From Vibrio ostreae (GTDB lineage: Bacteria; Pseudomonadota; Gammaproteobacteria; Enterobacterales; Vibrionaceae), in assembly GCF_019226825.1 (NCBI RefSeq), contig NZ_CP076643.1:1240001-1304000 (forward strand): 64,000 bases of DNA, in the 5' to 3' direction. Below, piece after piece: positions 17,407-27,315 of the stretch. How positions within the stretch are numbered: the stretch's first letter is position 1; each line of letters starts with the position of its first letter. The position numbers and the translations under genes are program-made. Under the pieces are notes generated by a model. That model was given only the letters and a program-made list of their open reading frames with translations. It made no database searches and was not told where the DNA came from.

Positions 17407-18162
17407 TTAGTCGAAGATCAGGTAAGGTTTACCTTCCAGCTCAACCCGCTTAATTGAGGTTTCAAACACTTGGGCCAGATTTTCCGCACTCAGTACCTCA
17501 TCTGCGCGGCCAAAGCGATGGACAACGCCCTGATTCAGCAACAGCACTTTATCGGCATGACGCAGTGAACGGTTAAGATCATGATTCGCCATAATCACCG
17601 TGATACCCTGCTCTGCCATTTGCTCAATCAGGGCATACAGCAAACCTTCCTGAGCAATATCGAGCGGAGCAGCTGGCTCATCAAGAATCATCAGCTTGGC
17701 ATACGGGTTGAGTGGCAGCCAGACTTGCAGACAGCTGCCGGCTAAACGCACACGCTGCCATTCTCCTCCGGACAGATGATGAATGGAACGATGCAACTTA
17801 TCCGCAATTTTCAGCATGGCGGTGATGGTTTTAATCGCTTGATTAACCTCTTCTTCCATCCCGGTCGCGCTGGCTGGTAATGACAATGCCAGATACTGGA
17901 ACACGTCCAGGTTAAAGGCAGGCTTTTCACTTTGTGACAGATAAGCACGATGCAGGGCTAAATCTGCCAAACTGGCACCCCGAACATCCATCTCACCCAC
18001 CCGAATGTCGCCATCACTGTCGAGTACGCCGGCCAGAGCCGCCAGCAGTGTACTTTTACCGCTGCCATTCGGGCCCACAACGTGCAGCACTTCGCCCGCC
18101 TGGCAATCAAACGAGAGAGGTAATAAACGTGAGTCTACATTGAGGCTTTTAATCTGAATCAT
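17407..18162 (-). CDS. btuD: Vitamin B12 import ATP-binding protein
   Basis: 251 residues. Walker A GPNGSGKST (30-38), Q-loop at YLSQ (about 77), signature LSGGE (130-134) and Walker B LMILDEP (157-163) are all intact. It is the ATPase of BtuCD, which pulls cobalamin from BtuF into the cytoplasm. Its place directly after btuC and next to the cob genes supports BtuD over other FecCD-type ATPases. btuF is not in this window. Confidence 0.93.
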   Translation of the reverse strand: MIQIKSLNVDSRLLPLSFDCQAGEVLHVVGPNGSGKSTLLAALAGVLDSDGDIRVGEMDVRGASLADLALHRAYLSQSEKPAFNLDVFQYLALSLPASATGMEEEVNQAIKTITAMLKIADKLHRSIHHLSGGEWQRVRLAGSCLQVWLPLNPYAKLMILDEPAAPLDIAQEGLLYALIEQMAEQGITVIMANHDLNRSLRHADKVLLLNQGVVHRFGRADEVLSAENLAQVFETSIKRVELEGKPYLIFD

Positions 18163-18197
18163 GGCGTCGCAATTCCGGACAGTTCAAATAACAGGAG

Positions 18198-19187
18198 CTA
18201 GTGGTGATTTTTAATCAACATCCAGATAAAGATAGGTGCACCGAGTGACGTGGTCACTACCCCGAGTGGCAGTTCAGCAGAATTGAGTGCCAGACGTGCG
18301 ATGGTATCGGCAAACACCAGCAGCAAAGCGCCACTTATCGCTGAAAGCGGTAACAACATACGGTTTTCAGTACCTAGCGCCAGACGCAGCAGATGCGGTA
18401 CCACCAGGCCAACAAAACCAATCACTCCGCCCAGGGCGACCGCCGCACCCACCAGAACAGAGACGGCCAGGATCAATTGCCAGCGCAAACGAGCGACATC
18501 AACACCTAACTGCTTGGCGTGGGTTTCTCCCAGCATCAGCTTATCGAGTGTTTTCCCCTGCAGCATCAGCCAGATGATGACTGGCACCGCGACCAGAGAC
18601 AAAGTATGCTGATACCAGCTTGCCCCGCCGATACTGCCCATCAGCCAGTACATCAACTGACGTAAGCTGAGATCATCGCTAAAGTAAAACGCCCAGGTCA
18701 CCACCGCACCGGATAAGATGCCCAGCGCCACCCCGACTAACAGTAACCGAGTTGTGGTGAGACGCATCGCTTTCGCTATTGAGACCAGCAGCAGAGTAAA
18801 CAGCAAAGAGCCAATCACAGCCGAGATCATGAAAAGCTCCGGGCTGGCAGACTCTGGAAAGAAGAACAGCACCACAACCATAGCCACGCTGGCGCCGCCG
18901 GAAATGCCAATCACGCCCGGTTCGGCCAGTACATTGCCGAGCAGCACCTGTAAAGTCGCGCCGGACACGGCCAGCGCAGCACCAATGACGATAGCGGCGA
19001 ACAGACGCGGCAGACGCAAATCCAGCAATAATTTCTGCTCCAACGGGCTCATGGGTTCGAAGGGTGAGACAAACAGTTCTCCGACCATCACATAGGACAG
19101 ACTGGCCACCAGCAACAGGAGCAGCATGACCACCGCGGCGCGCTGCCAACGGCGCTGTTTATGTTGTATTAGCTGACTAAAATCCAT
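18198..19187 (-). CDS. btuC: Vitamin B12 import permease
   Basis: 329 residues with about ten hydrophobic helices in the FecCD fold. [20 protein letters not shown] near residue 57 and the [17 protein letters not shown] coupling helix near 255 are family hallmarks. It is the membrane subunit of the cobalamin importer and lies 35 bases upstream of btuD on the same strand. No cobalamin riboswitch is visible in the 117 bases before it. Confidence 0.93.
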   Translation of the reverse strand: MDFSQLIQHKQRRWQRAAVVMLLLLLVASLSYVMVGELFVSPFEPMSPLEQKLLLDLRLPRLFAAIVIGAALAVSGATLQVLLGNVLAEPGVIGISGGASVAMVVVLFFFPESASPELFMISAVIGSLLFTLLLVSIAKAMRLTTTRLLLVGVALGILSGAVVTWAFYFSDDLSLRQLMYWLMGSIGGASWYQHTLSLVAVPVIIWLMLQGKTLDKLMLGETHAKQLGVDVARLRWQLILAVSVLVGAAVALGGVIGFVGLVVPHLLRLALGTENRMLLPLSAISGALLLVFADTIARLALNSAELPLGVVTTSLGAPIFIWMLIKNHH

Positions 19188-19304
19188 GAAACTCGGGCGA
19201 TAAATAAGAATGGCCTAACATTAACGTTAAGCCACTCAAATAGAAAGAACTAACTTTGCTTGCAACCGACGCACCGCCGCATTAAGCGCGAGGCTGGTTA
19301 CGCT

Positions 19305-20333
19305 TTAATCGTATACCAGTTGATCGTCTTCGTAACGAACATCAACTTTACACACCATCAAAGCGGCACGTTGACCAATCGCGACCCGGCGGTTGGGGAA
19401 CACAATGGCTTCCCCTTCATTTTTCGCCATTAAAGGTTTATCACCATCATGACCGAACACTTCACCATGGACGAACGAAGTAAAGTTTTCGACTGCATCA
19501 TCGAAACGGAAATCGAAATCGTCATGCAGACGCACAATGGTGCGACTGACCCGATACATGACTGCTTTTTTCGGTAAATGCTCGGAAGGTTCGCGCGAAA
19601 TCAGGTCACGGGTTGCCAAATCAAAAGCAACCAGACGCTTCAAATCGTTCTCACCGATCCGGGCCACCTGGCCCAGTTCCAACGTCAGTGCCTGGGCACC
19701 AAATGTCTCAGCGCTATACCAGCTGAATGTCGCCGACGGGGCATTGGACAGCATCACCGCTTCAACATGAGCACTTTCAACAAAATCCATCAGGGCACGG
19801 CTGCGCACTGCATGGCGGGCGCGAGGGCTGACCGCAAACGAATAGTGTTTGGAACCACGGATCGCGCAGTGCAAATCAAGGTGCCAGCGCTGATCCATCG
19901 GCGTATCGGCAAAAAACTCATGCAGTAAGATTTTAAGCTGATCAGCAATCACCAGCTCAGTGCTGGTTTCTCGCGGCTTGTCATCGAAAAGGCGGTTAAG
20001 GTTCTCTTCGATAAAACGGGTGTGCTGATTGGTAGCTTGCGGATGCGCGATAATCAGCAATAGACGCTCGTTGACCGGCTGGAAACCGCTCATGATATCT
20101 TCAACCAGCTTATCAATGAGTTCCATCGGCGCGGTTTCATCGCCATGGATACCGGTAGAAATCACAATGTGTCGGGTTTCGTGGTCAAGCCGGGCCGGTA
20201 TCACTTCGAGAATACCGCGCTCATGGAGCTTAAGTGTCACCCCGCCGCCAGTTTGCATTTCTGCTGCACTGACCGCCTGGTCGAGATCTAAACTGTCAAA
20301 AAGAAAAGATTGGCGAAATAGAGACTTCGTCAT
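19305..20333 (-). CDS. astE: Succinylglutamate desuccinylase
   Basis: 342 residues. Zinc ligands His63 and Glu66 (GIHGDE) and His155 (HLDLHC) and the probable catalytic Glu219 (TLELGQ) fit AstE. It releases glutamate and succinate in the last step of the arginine succinyltransferase pathway. It is not with the other ast genes but between cobC and btuC, with gaps of over 100 bases on each side, so it is likely a separate transcript. Confidence 0.93.
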   Translation of the reverse strand: MTKSLFRQSFLFDSLDLDQAVSAAEMQTGGGVTLKLHERGILEVIPARLDHETRHIVISTGIHGDETAPMELIDKLVEDIMSGFQPVNERLLLIIAHPQATNQHTRFIEENLNRLFDDKPRETSTELVIADQLKILLHEFFADTPMDQRWHLDLHCAIRGSKHYSFAVSPRARHAVRSRALMDFVESAHVEAVMLSNAPSATFSWYSAETFGAQALTLELGQVARIGENDLKRLVAFDLATRDLISREPSEHLPKKAVMYRVSRTIVRLHDDFDFRFDDAVENFTSFVHGEVFGHDGDKPLMAKNEGEAIVFPNRRVAIGQRAALMVCKVDVRYEDDQLVYD

Positions 20334-20540
20334 GCGCTACTCCTTTATTGCACAGCGGTATGTTAAAGAATTGTGCAGCCAAATTATGTTGGTACGATCC
20401 CACTTATGGAGACCTGTTGGCCGGGTTCAGTCAAAAACAGCGACTCTTTAAATGCCCACACCGAATCATCAGATAAAAACAACGGGGTGACGAATTGCTG
20501 GTTAGCGCGAATTCTATCACTAACTGCTTCAGATACTCTA

Positions 20541-20558
20541 TATTGAATTAGTTCAATA
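20541..20558. promoter_or_regulatory. 18-bp palindrome between cobC and astE
   Basis: TATTGAA-TTAG-TTCAATA is a perfect 7-bp inverted repeat about 210 bases upstream of astE. It is shorter than an ArgR box and does not match it. Binding protein unknown. Confidence 0.3.
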
Positions 20559-20582
20559 CGTTATCTTTTCATTCACTATGAA

Positions 20583-21203
20583 TTACTCACCACTAACCGG
20601 CGGGGCCGAGAGCTCACTGCCAATACACTTCACGCTAACCACTGGTGGCTGAGCAGGATAGATATCCAGCCGGGTCAGCGTTTGATTACCAATCGCCAGT
20701 GAAGCGAACCAGGCCGGGTTACGCCAGTCCACCTTGAGAATATGCGCCAGTAACAGCCGGATCGTTCCGCCATGGGCGATAATCAGGCTGTTATCCTGCA
20801 AAGAAGGCAACCAACGCTGCCAGGCTGCCGTGACTCTTTGATAGCAAGCCTGTAATGTTTCGGCCTGTGGCAGAGGATTATCGGCAGGTGAACGCCAGAA
20901 CGCTTCCAGCTCCGTCCAGTACGGCGCAAGATCATCAAAGCTGCGCCCGTCATACAGACCAAAATTCATCTCCTGAAAGTCAGCTTCCAGGCTGACAGGC
21001 AACTGCGGAGAGTGCTGCTGCAACAACAGCGCTAAATCGGCGCAGCGGCTAAGCGGCGAGCTGATCACCTGCTGAAAGTGGTACGCTTGCAACTGACTGG
21101 CTACCTCACGCTGACGCTCCGGTGCCACCAAAACATCAGTCCGGCCGTTTAAGGCCGCCGGACCTTGCGTTTTGGCATGCCGTAACAGGGACACCCGAAT
21201 CAT
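20583..21203 (-). CDS. cobC: Alpha-ribazole-5'-phosphate phosphatase
   Basis: 206 residues of the histidine-phosphatase (phosphoglycerate-mutase-like) superfamily: catalytic RHAKT at 8-12 and second His in IIAHGGT. In the cob operon context it is CobC, which dephosphorylates alpha-ribazole phosphate or adenosylcobalamin phosphate. The start overlaps the cobU stop (ATGA), so it is translationally coupled. Confidence 0.88.
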   Translation of the reverse strand: MIRVSLLRHAKTQGPAALNGRTDVLVAPERQREVASQLQAYHFQQVISSPLSRCADLALLLQQHSPQLPVSLEADFQEMNFGLYDGRSFDDLAPYWTELEAFWRSPADNPLPQAETLQACYQRVTAAWQRWLPSLQDNSLIIAHGGTIRLLLAHILKVDWRNPAWFASLAIGNQTLTRLDIYPAQPPVVSVKCIGSELSAPPVSGE

Positions 21204-21745
21204 GAGGAACTCTTCAGTGTCAGTGGCAGACCTGCCGCGACTAACACAACGGAGTCTGCGACCGCGGCAATCGCCTGGTTCATCCAGCCTGCGTGGTCGA
21301 CAAACAAACGGGAGACCTCGCCCATCGGCACCACCCCCATGCCAACCTCATTAGAAACTAACAGTACCGTGGCTTGCGTGCGCGCCAGAGACTGAGCCAG
21401 CTGTTCCACCTGCTGCCTGATTTGCGTGGCATTCATCGTCTGGCCATCATTGTAAATGACGTTATTAAGCCACAGAGTCAGACAGTCAACCAGCACCACA
21501 TCGCCGGCTTGCATCTCAGCCAGAGTCTGAGCCAGTTGCGTCGGCGCTTCATGCTCTTGCCAGTCACCACCACGCTGCTGCTGGTGATGGACAATACGTT
21601 CACGCATCTCGTCATCAAACGCAATCGCGGTCGCTACGTAATGCAAACGCCCGTCCGGAGTACTGGCCAGATGCTGCCTGGCCTGACGCTCGGCATAGCT
21701 GGATTTACCGCTGCGGGCACCGCCCAGAATCAGATGAATGCTCAT
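21200..21745 (-). CDS. cobU: Adenosylcobinamide kinase / guanylyltransferase
   Basis: 181 residues starting at MSIHLILGGARSGKS, with the P-loop GGARSGKS at 8-15 and the conserved LVDCLTLWLNN and NEVGMGVVP segments. It phosphorylates adenosylcobinamide and then makes the GDP derivative. ATG 21745 is chosen over an upstream in-frame ATG inside cobS because it matches the family N-terminus and has AGGGG before it. The gap to cobS is 7 bases. Confidence 0.95.
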   Translation of the reverse strand: MSIHLILGGARSGKSSYAERQARQHLASTPDGRLHYVATAIAFDDEMRERIVHHQQQRGGDWQEHEAPTQLAQTLAEMQAGDVVLVDCLTLWLNNVIYNDGQTMNATQIRQQVEQLAQSLARTQATVLLVSNEVGMGVVPMGEVSRLFVDHAGWMNQAIAAVADSVVLVAAGLPLTLKSSS

Positions 21746-21752
21746 ACAACCC

Positions 21753-22565
21753 CTACCAAAATGCGCATAGCACTCCTCCAAGAATGGTCATGCCGTTGTG
21801 TCCTAACCCAATCAAAAGGATGTAGAGCGCTAATTCAGTGATCTGCTGAACCCCGCCCAAACAGTCGCCGGTAAAGCCGCCCAAGCGCTTCATCAACCAG
21901 TGCTTCATTGCGTAGCGCAGACCTAAACAGATGAGCACAGCCCACAACCAGACCACTGCAGTGAATGCCAATAACGGCAAGAGACCACACAGACACAACA
22001 CCACCAGTTCCAGGCGGCTCTGCCGGTTAGCTAACGGTTTGGATTTACTGCTGTTGGGATCGGAGACATAAGGCATGTCATAAATCAGCGTCGCGGCGAC
22101 AGCGCGGCTTAAGGTGTAGCCAAGCAGCAGCACCGGAACCAGCGAGATTTGCCCGGCCAGCGTAGTCAGCAACACATACTTGCCAAGCAACGCCATGATC
22201 AGAGCTGATGCGCCGTAAGTGCCGATACGGCTGTCTTTCATGATCGTCAGGCGCCGTTCCAGCGTCATACCACCACCGATACCATCCGCCATATCGGTCA
22301 GGCCATCTTCATGAAATGCGCCGGTCAGCAGTAAGCTGGCTGCCATGGTCAGTAATATCGCGATATTAGTAGGCAGAAACTGGCTTAGTAAGCCATACAC
22401 CGCGGCACAAATTGCCCCCAGCAGCAAACCGACCAGAGCGAAATAGCGCCCGGCCTGATTCATTCGCTCACTGCTGTAAGGTAAATTTCGGGGTACTGGC
22501 AGACGGGAAAAGAAGCTCACTGCCAGCAGAAACAGCTGGCAGTGATAAGTCATACCGCGCAGCAT
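21753..22565 (-). CDS. cobS: Adenosylcobinamide-GDP ribazoletransferase
   Basis: 270 residues, polytopic. The signature [12 protein letters not shown] (about residues 84-95) carries the Asp/Glu metal ligands. This inner-membrane enzyme joins adenosylcobinamide-GDP with alpha-ribazole to make adenosylcobalamin (or its 5'-phosphate). The start overlaps the cobT stop by one base (TAATG). Confidence 0.95.
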   Translation of the reverse strand: MLRGMTYHCQLFLLAVSFFSRLPVPRNLPYSSERMNQAGRYFALVGLLLGAICAAVYGLLSQFLPTNIAILLTMAASLLLTGAFHEDGLTDMADGIGGGMTLERRLTIMKDSRIGTYGASALIMALLGKYVLLTTLAGQISLVPVLLLGYTLSRAVAATLIYDMPYVSDPNSSKSKPLANRQSRLELVVLCLCGLLPLLAFTAVVWLWAVLICLGLRYAMKHWLMKRLGGFTGDCLGGVQQITELALYILLIGLGHNGMTILGGVLCAFW

Positions 22566-23563
22566 TACACGGTTACTCCTGCCTCAGCAAAGCTGGCCAT
22601 TGAGTTGTAAAACTCAGCTGCGGCGCGCAGCAGAGGAACCGCCAGCACAGCGCCGGTGCCCTCGCCCAGACGCAGGTCCAGGTCAAGTAAAGGTTGCGCT
22701 TGCAGAAGTTCCAGCACCGCTTTGTGGCCTGACTCATGGGAACGATGGGCAAACAGCATATAATCGCGGCATTCAGGTTGGAGCAGAGTCGCAATATAAG
22801 CGGCAACAGTGACAATAAAGCCATCAACCAGAACCGGTGTGCGTTGTTCACAAGCCTCCAGAAAAGCGCCCACCATCTGCACTATCTCAAAGCCACCCAC
22901 TTGTGCCAGGGCGGCTTTTGGATCCGCACGCTCACAACGGCTGACGCCCTGGGCAACCAACTGACACTTTTTCTGGTACTGCTGTGCGGAAATACCGGTG
23001 CCTAAACCAACACACTGTTCAACCGGTAAAGCACTCAATGCCGCCAATAATGCCGCTGCGCTGCTGGTATTCGCGATACCCATTTCACCAAACATCACCA
23101 GGTTAGATCCGGATTCAATTACCTGTCGGGTAATCCGACGGCCATACTCCAGCCCTTGCTCAACTTGATCTGCCGTCATTGCCGGCTGCTGCGCCAAGTT
23201 AGCGGTACGCTCACCCAGACGCTGCATCACAAAATCCTGATGGTCCGATTCCACTGGCATTAAAATGCCACAATCAATCACCTTCATGGCGACCTGGTTA
23301 GCACGACAGAAACAGTTAACGGCCGCTCCGCCAGCCAGAAAGTTCAGCACCATTTGTTGAGTGACAGCACTCGGTGCAATGCTGACCCCTTCATCGGCAA
23401 TACCGTGGTCACCGGCAAATACCAACACTGTCGGTTGGTGAATCTCAATCTGAGTTGTCGCTTCACTGCGTCCCTGACTCTGAATCAAGGCAAGCTGCGC
23501 GGCAACAGTTTCTAATTGGCCAAGCGCGCCAAGCGGCTTAGTTTTTTGATCAATTCGCTGCAT
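22565..23563 (-). CDS. cobT: Nicotinate-nucleotide-dimethylbenzimidazole phosphoribosyltransferase
   Basis: 332 residues in the intact frame. [12 protein letters not shown] opens the family domain, and [24 protein letters not shown] and the C-terminal [10 protein letters not shown] are conserved; the catalytic Glu is in LGEGTG. It makes alpha-ribazole phosphate from dimethylbenzimidazole and nicotinate mononucleotide. The ATG at 23563 has no ribosome-binding site. An ATG at 23592 does (AGGAA) but is one base out of frame; adding one A to the A5 run at 23576-23580 would join them and give [18 protein letters not shown] suspect that longer form (342 residues) is authentic. Confidence 0.9.
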   Translation of the reverse strand: MQRIDQKTKPLGALGQLETVAAQLALIQSQGRSEATTQIEIHQPTVLVFAGDHGIADEGVSIAPSAVTQQMVLNFLAGGAAVNCFCRANQVAMKVIDCGILMPVESDHQDFVMQRLGERTANLAQQPAMTADQVEQGLEYGRRITRQVIESGSNLVMFGEMGIANTSSAAALLAALSALPVEQCVGLGTGISAQQYQKKCQLVAQGVSRCERADPKAALAQVGGFEIVQMVGAFLEACEQRTPVLVDGFIVTVAAYIATLLQPECRDYMLFAHRSHESGHKAVLELLQAQPLLDLDLRLGEGTGAVLAVPLLRAAAEFYNSMASFAEAGVTV

Positions 23564-23604
23564 AATCGCATCGCGAAAAAGAGATCTAACATGTGTGTTC
23601 CTGA

Positions 23605-24216
23605 TTATTTCGGTCGTTGAAAACTGAATACTTTATCCAATGTGGCATATTCACCACCGCCCAAACGGGACAGCGGGTTTAGTTTACGTGCATCGACCTT
23701 CAGCCCTTCGCCATGTTGCTCTGCGATGTAGCTGGCCAGATAGACTTTTTCTACCTTAGCGATCAGCAGAGTTTGCGGCGTCGCGCCGATTTCCTGAATC
23801 TCGTACAATGAGCAACCAAAGGCCACCGGACAATTACTGACTCTTGGCAGCGAAAATCCTTCAAATTCTTCCAGTTCAATATCGTTAGCGGTCACTTCTG
23901 ACTCGCCATGCTCAAGCGTTGCCGCAGTGCGGGTAACGCTCTTAGCTAATGAGCCATTAGCAATATGGATCACCAACTTACGTGTTTTTTTCACGTTGAC
24001 CGCAGTGTCCTTGATATCTCCATTGGGCTTTTTACCAATCGAAATCATCAACAGAGGCGGATTACTCGACACCGGAGTAAAATAAGAAAAAGGCGCCAGA
24101 TTGAAATTATCTTCCTGAGATTCGGTTAATACCCATGCGATGGGACGAGGGACGACGGTCTGTGTCATTAAATGATAAATGTTAGCCGGGTCCCACTGAC
24201 TTAAATCAATATACAT
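23605..24216 (-). CDS. Flavin reductase-like FMN-binding protein
   Basis: 203 residues with the FMN-binding split-barrel fold of the flavin reductase/flavoredoxin family: VVPRPIAWV and [21 protein letters not shown] near the N-terminus are typical. ATG 24216 is preferred to a start ten codons upstream because the family begins at MYIDLSQWD. It is the first gene before cobT on the same strand with a gap of 12-42 bases, so likely cotranscribed. A reductant for the cobalt centre is an appealing but unproven role. Confidence 0.8.
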   Translation of the reverse strand: MYIDLSQWDPANIYHLMTQTVVPRPIAWVLTESQEDNFNLAPFSYFTPVSSNPPLLMISIGKKPNGDIKDTAVNVKKTRKLVIHIANGSLAKSVTRTAATLEHGESEVTANDIELEEFEGFSLPRVSNCPVAFGCSLYEIQEIGATPQTLLIAKVEKVYLASYIAEQHGEGLKVDARKLNPLSRLGGGEYATLDKVFSFQRPK

Positions 24217-24446
24217 ACAATTTATCCGTAAATTGGGTAAACACATTAAGATGAAGTCTTTTAGGCAGTCTAACCGTAATCGTTTACCGATAACAAACGA
24301 AACCCACTCGCCAGCCTATTTAAATCACAAAATCGATCAAACATTCACCATCGGATATGTAAAAAGTTGCTCAGAAACTTAATAAGTGGTTGATAGAAAT
24401 ATGGTCTACACTAATTAATGACAAACCATCCTATCAAGGAGATGTT

Positions 24447-24533
24447 ATGTTTGCTAATCAACGTTCACAAAAACAACCCGCAAAGCCTTCTGACCATAAG
24501 AAAAGCCATCAGGTCCCTCTGGGTTTAACATAA
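24447..24533 (+). CDS. 28-residue small basic protein
   Basis: Found by reading; too short for ordinary ORF calling. AAGGAG lies 6 bases before the ATG, and the ORF (MFANQRSQKQPAKPSDHKKS...) ends in LGLT. It has no hydrophobic segment and is rich in Lys, Gln, Pro and His, so it is probably disordered and cytoplasmic. It stands between the divergent flavin reductase and the Rossmann protein and could also be a leader for the latter. Family not recognised. Confidence 0.5.
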   Translation: MFANQRSQKQPAKPSDHKKSHQVPLGLT

Positions 24534-24651
24534 CTGTGATGCTCTTTAAGACCGCCATTATCGTGTGTCTGTTAAACATCCATACACTCACCAACCGACT
24601 GTTAACTCACTAACTGTTTCAGTCACGCCGGCTCACCCTACAGCGACAGCA

Positions 24652-25395
24652 ATGAATCATCATCACTCAGACAAAAAGGTACCTTCACCACCTATGGTTT
24701 CATCAGCTAAACCTACTCATTGCGTTATGATTGCCGGAGCCAGCGGATTGGTCGGCTCACATACTCTGGACCAGTTACTGCGGCATGCGGCGATCGATCA
24801 GGTCATCGCCCTTACCCGCTTTCCTCTCAAGGTTCAGCATGACAAACTGAGCGAAGTGATTTCGCCAGTGCTTGACACCAAAGACGGGGTAAAAGCGGCC
24901 ATAACAATACAACTTGGCATCATCGCTTTAGGCACCACCCTTAAACAAGCCGGTTCAAAGTCTGCGCTGGAGTTGGTGGACTATACCTTGGTGTGTCAGG
25001 TCGCCCAACGCATGAAAGAGGCAGGAGTCACCCGTTTAGCGGTGGTATCCAGTTATGGGGCCAGTCCCAACTCAATGTCGCATTATCTGCGGTGCAAAGG
25101 GAGAGCTGAACAGACCATCAGTCAAATGGGGTTTGAACAGGTTATCTTTGTACGCCCCGGCCCTTTACTCGGAAAGCGGAAAGAAATTCGGGCCAGTGAG
25201 CTATGGTTGCAGCGCTTCATGACGTTTGGCCGATACCTGATGTTAGGCGAGTTAAAAAATTTTATTCCGATCTCAGCGAAAGATGTCGCTGCCGTGATGA
25301 TAGACGGATTATTGAATGACCAGCACGCACCTGTTACGTGCTTAAATTCACAAGCCATGTGCCGGGTGCTAACCAAGACCGATAAATCGTTATAA
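24652..25395 (+). CDS. NAD(P)H-binding Rossmann-fold protein, HTATIP2-like
   Basis: About 247 residues. The dinucleotide loop GASGLVGS is near residue 29, and the middle has SSYGASPNS and the RCKGRAEQ motif seen in atypical short-chain NAD(P)H-binding proteins such as HTATIP2/YbjT types. The start is uncertain: ATG 24652 is used, but an extension to 24565 or a start at MVSSAKPTH (24691) is possible and none has a good ribosome-binding site. The substrate is unknown. Confidence 0.75.
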   Translation: MNHHHSDKKVPSPPMVSSAKPTHCVMIAGASGLVGSHTLDQLLRHAAIDQVIALTRFPLKVQHDKLSEVISPVLDTKDGVKAAITIQLGIIALGTTLKQAGSKSALELVDYTLVCQVAQRMKEAGVTRLAVVSSYGASPNSMSHYLRCKGRAEQTISQMGFEQVIFVRPGPLLGKRKEIRASELWLQRFMTFGRYLMLGELKNFIPISAKDVAAVMIDGLLNDQHAPVTCLNSQAMCRVLTKTDKSL

Positions 25396-25736
25396 GCACG
25401 TATTCCTTTTCGGACTGCTCATTCTTTCTGGGTGAGCTTTGGTTACTGCCCGTCAACACGTCCGCCAAGCCCAGTAGACACTCACTTTATTACCAGTGAA
25501 TAAAAAATAGGCAAATTAACCAGAATTCACCGACAACACCCAAATAAAACACCAGCAATATAACTTTTAATTATAAATAATTCGGTTTTTATCTTTTCTA
25601 TTTGAAATCATCCTCGCTAGAGTGCGCCCTGAATCACTGACTCTCTTGTATATCCAATGCAATTCGTCTTAATTGCATCGACGAGTTCCAGCCTGGTCTG
25701 GCTCGTGGATATAACCCCAATTTAAGGATTTTGACC

Positions 25737-27113
25737 ATGTCATTTGCCTCTATCGCAGCGATTGCGGTATTTGTCGGCATTCTGTTCTTCCTATTCGGAC
25801 AACAGAAAAAGTCACACACCCTGTCTCGTATGGTTTTAATGGGCCTGGTACTGGGCAGCGTTTTTGGCCTTGCCCTGCAACTTATCTTCGGAGAAGGCAG
25901 CCCTGTCATCAGCGATACTCTGTCATGGGTTGCTATCGTTGGTAACGGCTACGTTGGCCTGCTTAAGATGGTAATCATGCCACTGGTGCTGGTTTCCATG
26001 ATTTCAGCCGTGGTTAAACTGGATAAGAACGGTTCACTGGGAAAAATCTCCGGTCTGACTATTTTTGTTCTGCTGATCACAACAGCGATCTCAGCACTGA
26101 TCGGTATCTTTGTGGCTCAGGCTTTTGGCCTGACCGCTGCCGGACTGACTGAAGGTGCGCGCGAAACCGCACGTATCGCTGTACTGGAAAGCCGCGCTTC
26201 TACTGTGGCTGATTTAACTATTCCGCAGATGCTGTTGAGCTTTATTCCGACCAACCCGTTTGCCGATCTCACTGGCGCCCGCTCAACTTCGATCATTGCC
26301 GTGGTAATTTTTGGGGTGCTGGTCGGCATTGCGGCCCGTAAAGTAATCATCGAAAAAGAACAGCTGGAAACGCCTATCCGTACTTTCGTTGAAGCAATTC
26401 AATCGATTGTGATGCGTCTGGTTAAAATGATCATGGCACTGACGCCTTACGGCATTGCCGCTCTGATGGCGAAAGTTGTCGCTACCTCAAGTGCAGGTGA
26501 CATCCTCAACCTACTGGGCTTTATCGTTGCCTCTTACATTGCTATCGCCCTGATGTTTGTGGTGCACGGCATTCTGGTCTCGTTTGTCGGTGTCAATCCG
26601 AAAACCTACTTCAAGAACATCTGGCCAGTACTGACTTTCGCTTTTACATCACGCAGCTCAGCCGCCACCATTCCTCTTAACGTGGAAGCGCAGATCACCA
26701 AACTGAATGTGTCTCCGGCAATTGCCAACCTGTCTGCGTCATTTGGTGCCACGATTGGTCAGAACGGCTGTGCGGGTATCTATCCTGCCATGCTGGCTGT
26801 GATGGTGGCTCCGACAATGGGCATCAACCCGCTTGATATTCAGTTCATTCTGTCACTGGTTGCGATTATCACCATCAGTTCGTTTGGGATCGCCGGTGTC
26901 GGCGGCGGTGCCACCTTCGCAGCACTGATCGTACTGCCAGCAATGGGCTTGCCTGTCACTATCGCAGCCCTGCTGATTTCAATTGAACCGTTAATTGATA
27001 TGGCCCGTACTGCACTTAACGTTTCGGGCGCGATGACAGCGGGTACCATTACCAGCCGCGTGCTGAACCAAACCGCTGATAAACAGAGCCAAGGTGAACA
27101 GGCGTTGGCCTAA
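25737..27113 (+). CDS. tcyP: L-cystine:cation symporter, TcyP family
   Basis: 458 residues in the dicarboxylate/amino acid:cation symporter (DAACS) fold: eight helices plus two re-entrant loops, with [15 protein letters not shown] (first hairpin) and [12 protein letters not shown] (TM7 motif) typical of TcyP/YdjN rather than glutamate carriers. It imports cystine. ATG 25737 with AAGGA upstream is chosen over a TTG 6 bases earlier. The 341 bases upstream (25396-25736) are A+T-rich and should hold its promoter, but I could not identify a specific box. Confidence 0.88.
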   Translation: MSFASIAAIAVFVGILFFLFGQQKKSHTLSRMVLMGLVLGSVFGLALQLIFGEGSPVISDTLSWVAIVGNGYVGLLKMVIMPLVLVSMISAVVKLDKNGSLGKISGLTIFVLLITTAISALIGIFVAQAFGLTAAGLTEGARETARIAVLESRASTVADLTIPQMLLSFIPTNPFADLTGARSTSIIAVVIFGVLVGIAARKVIIEKEQLETPIRTFVEAIQSIVMRLVKMIMALTPYGIAALMAKVVATSSAGDILNLLGFIVASYIAIALMFVVHGILVSFVGVNPKTYFKNIWPVLTFAFTSRSSAATIPLNVEAQITKLNVSPAIANLSASFGATIGQNGCAGIYPAMLAVMVAPTMGINPLDIQFILSLVAIITISSFGIAGVGGGATFAALIVLPAMGLPVTIAALLISIEPLIDMARTALNVSGAMTAGTITSRVLNQTADKQSQGEQALA

Positions 27114-27133
27114 ACATCCTGTCCCGCAATTCA

Positions 27134-27160
27134 AAGCCGACGCTCAGCCGTCGGCTTTTT
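27134..27160 (+). terminator. Terminator of the cystine symporter gene
   Basis: AAGCCGACG / CGTCGGCTT stem, loop CTCAGC, then a T run, 20 bases after the stop. Confidence 0.9.
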
Positions 27161-27243
27161 ATTATTGTGGACCGTCTAGTCACGCTGCCATGCCGCGTGG
27201 TAGCTGTGTCATAAAAAGCAGAAGCATGCGAAATCACAGGTAC

Positions 27244-27267
27244 AAAAAAGGAAGCCTTTCGGCTTCC
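27244..27267 (-). terminator. Terminator of the alcohol dehydrogenase gene
   Basis: On the minus strand the stem GGAAGCC / GGCTTCC with loop GAAA is followed by six T. Confidence 0.88.
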
Positions 27268-27315
27268 TTCAAACTATTTGAATCTGAGTGCAATGCACCC
27301 TTTCATCATTCCCGA

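Noticed and set aside
19188..24446. Cobalamin riboswitch for the cob or btu genes
   Set aside because: I searched the leaders of the flavin reductase, cobT and btuC for the B12 box (GCCACTG) and its surroundings and saw none. The btuC leader is also too short.
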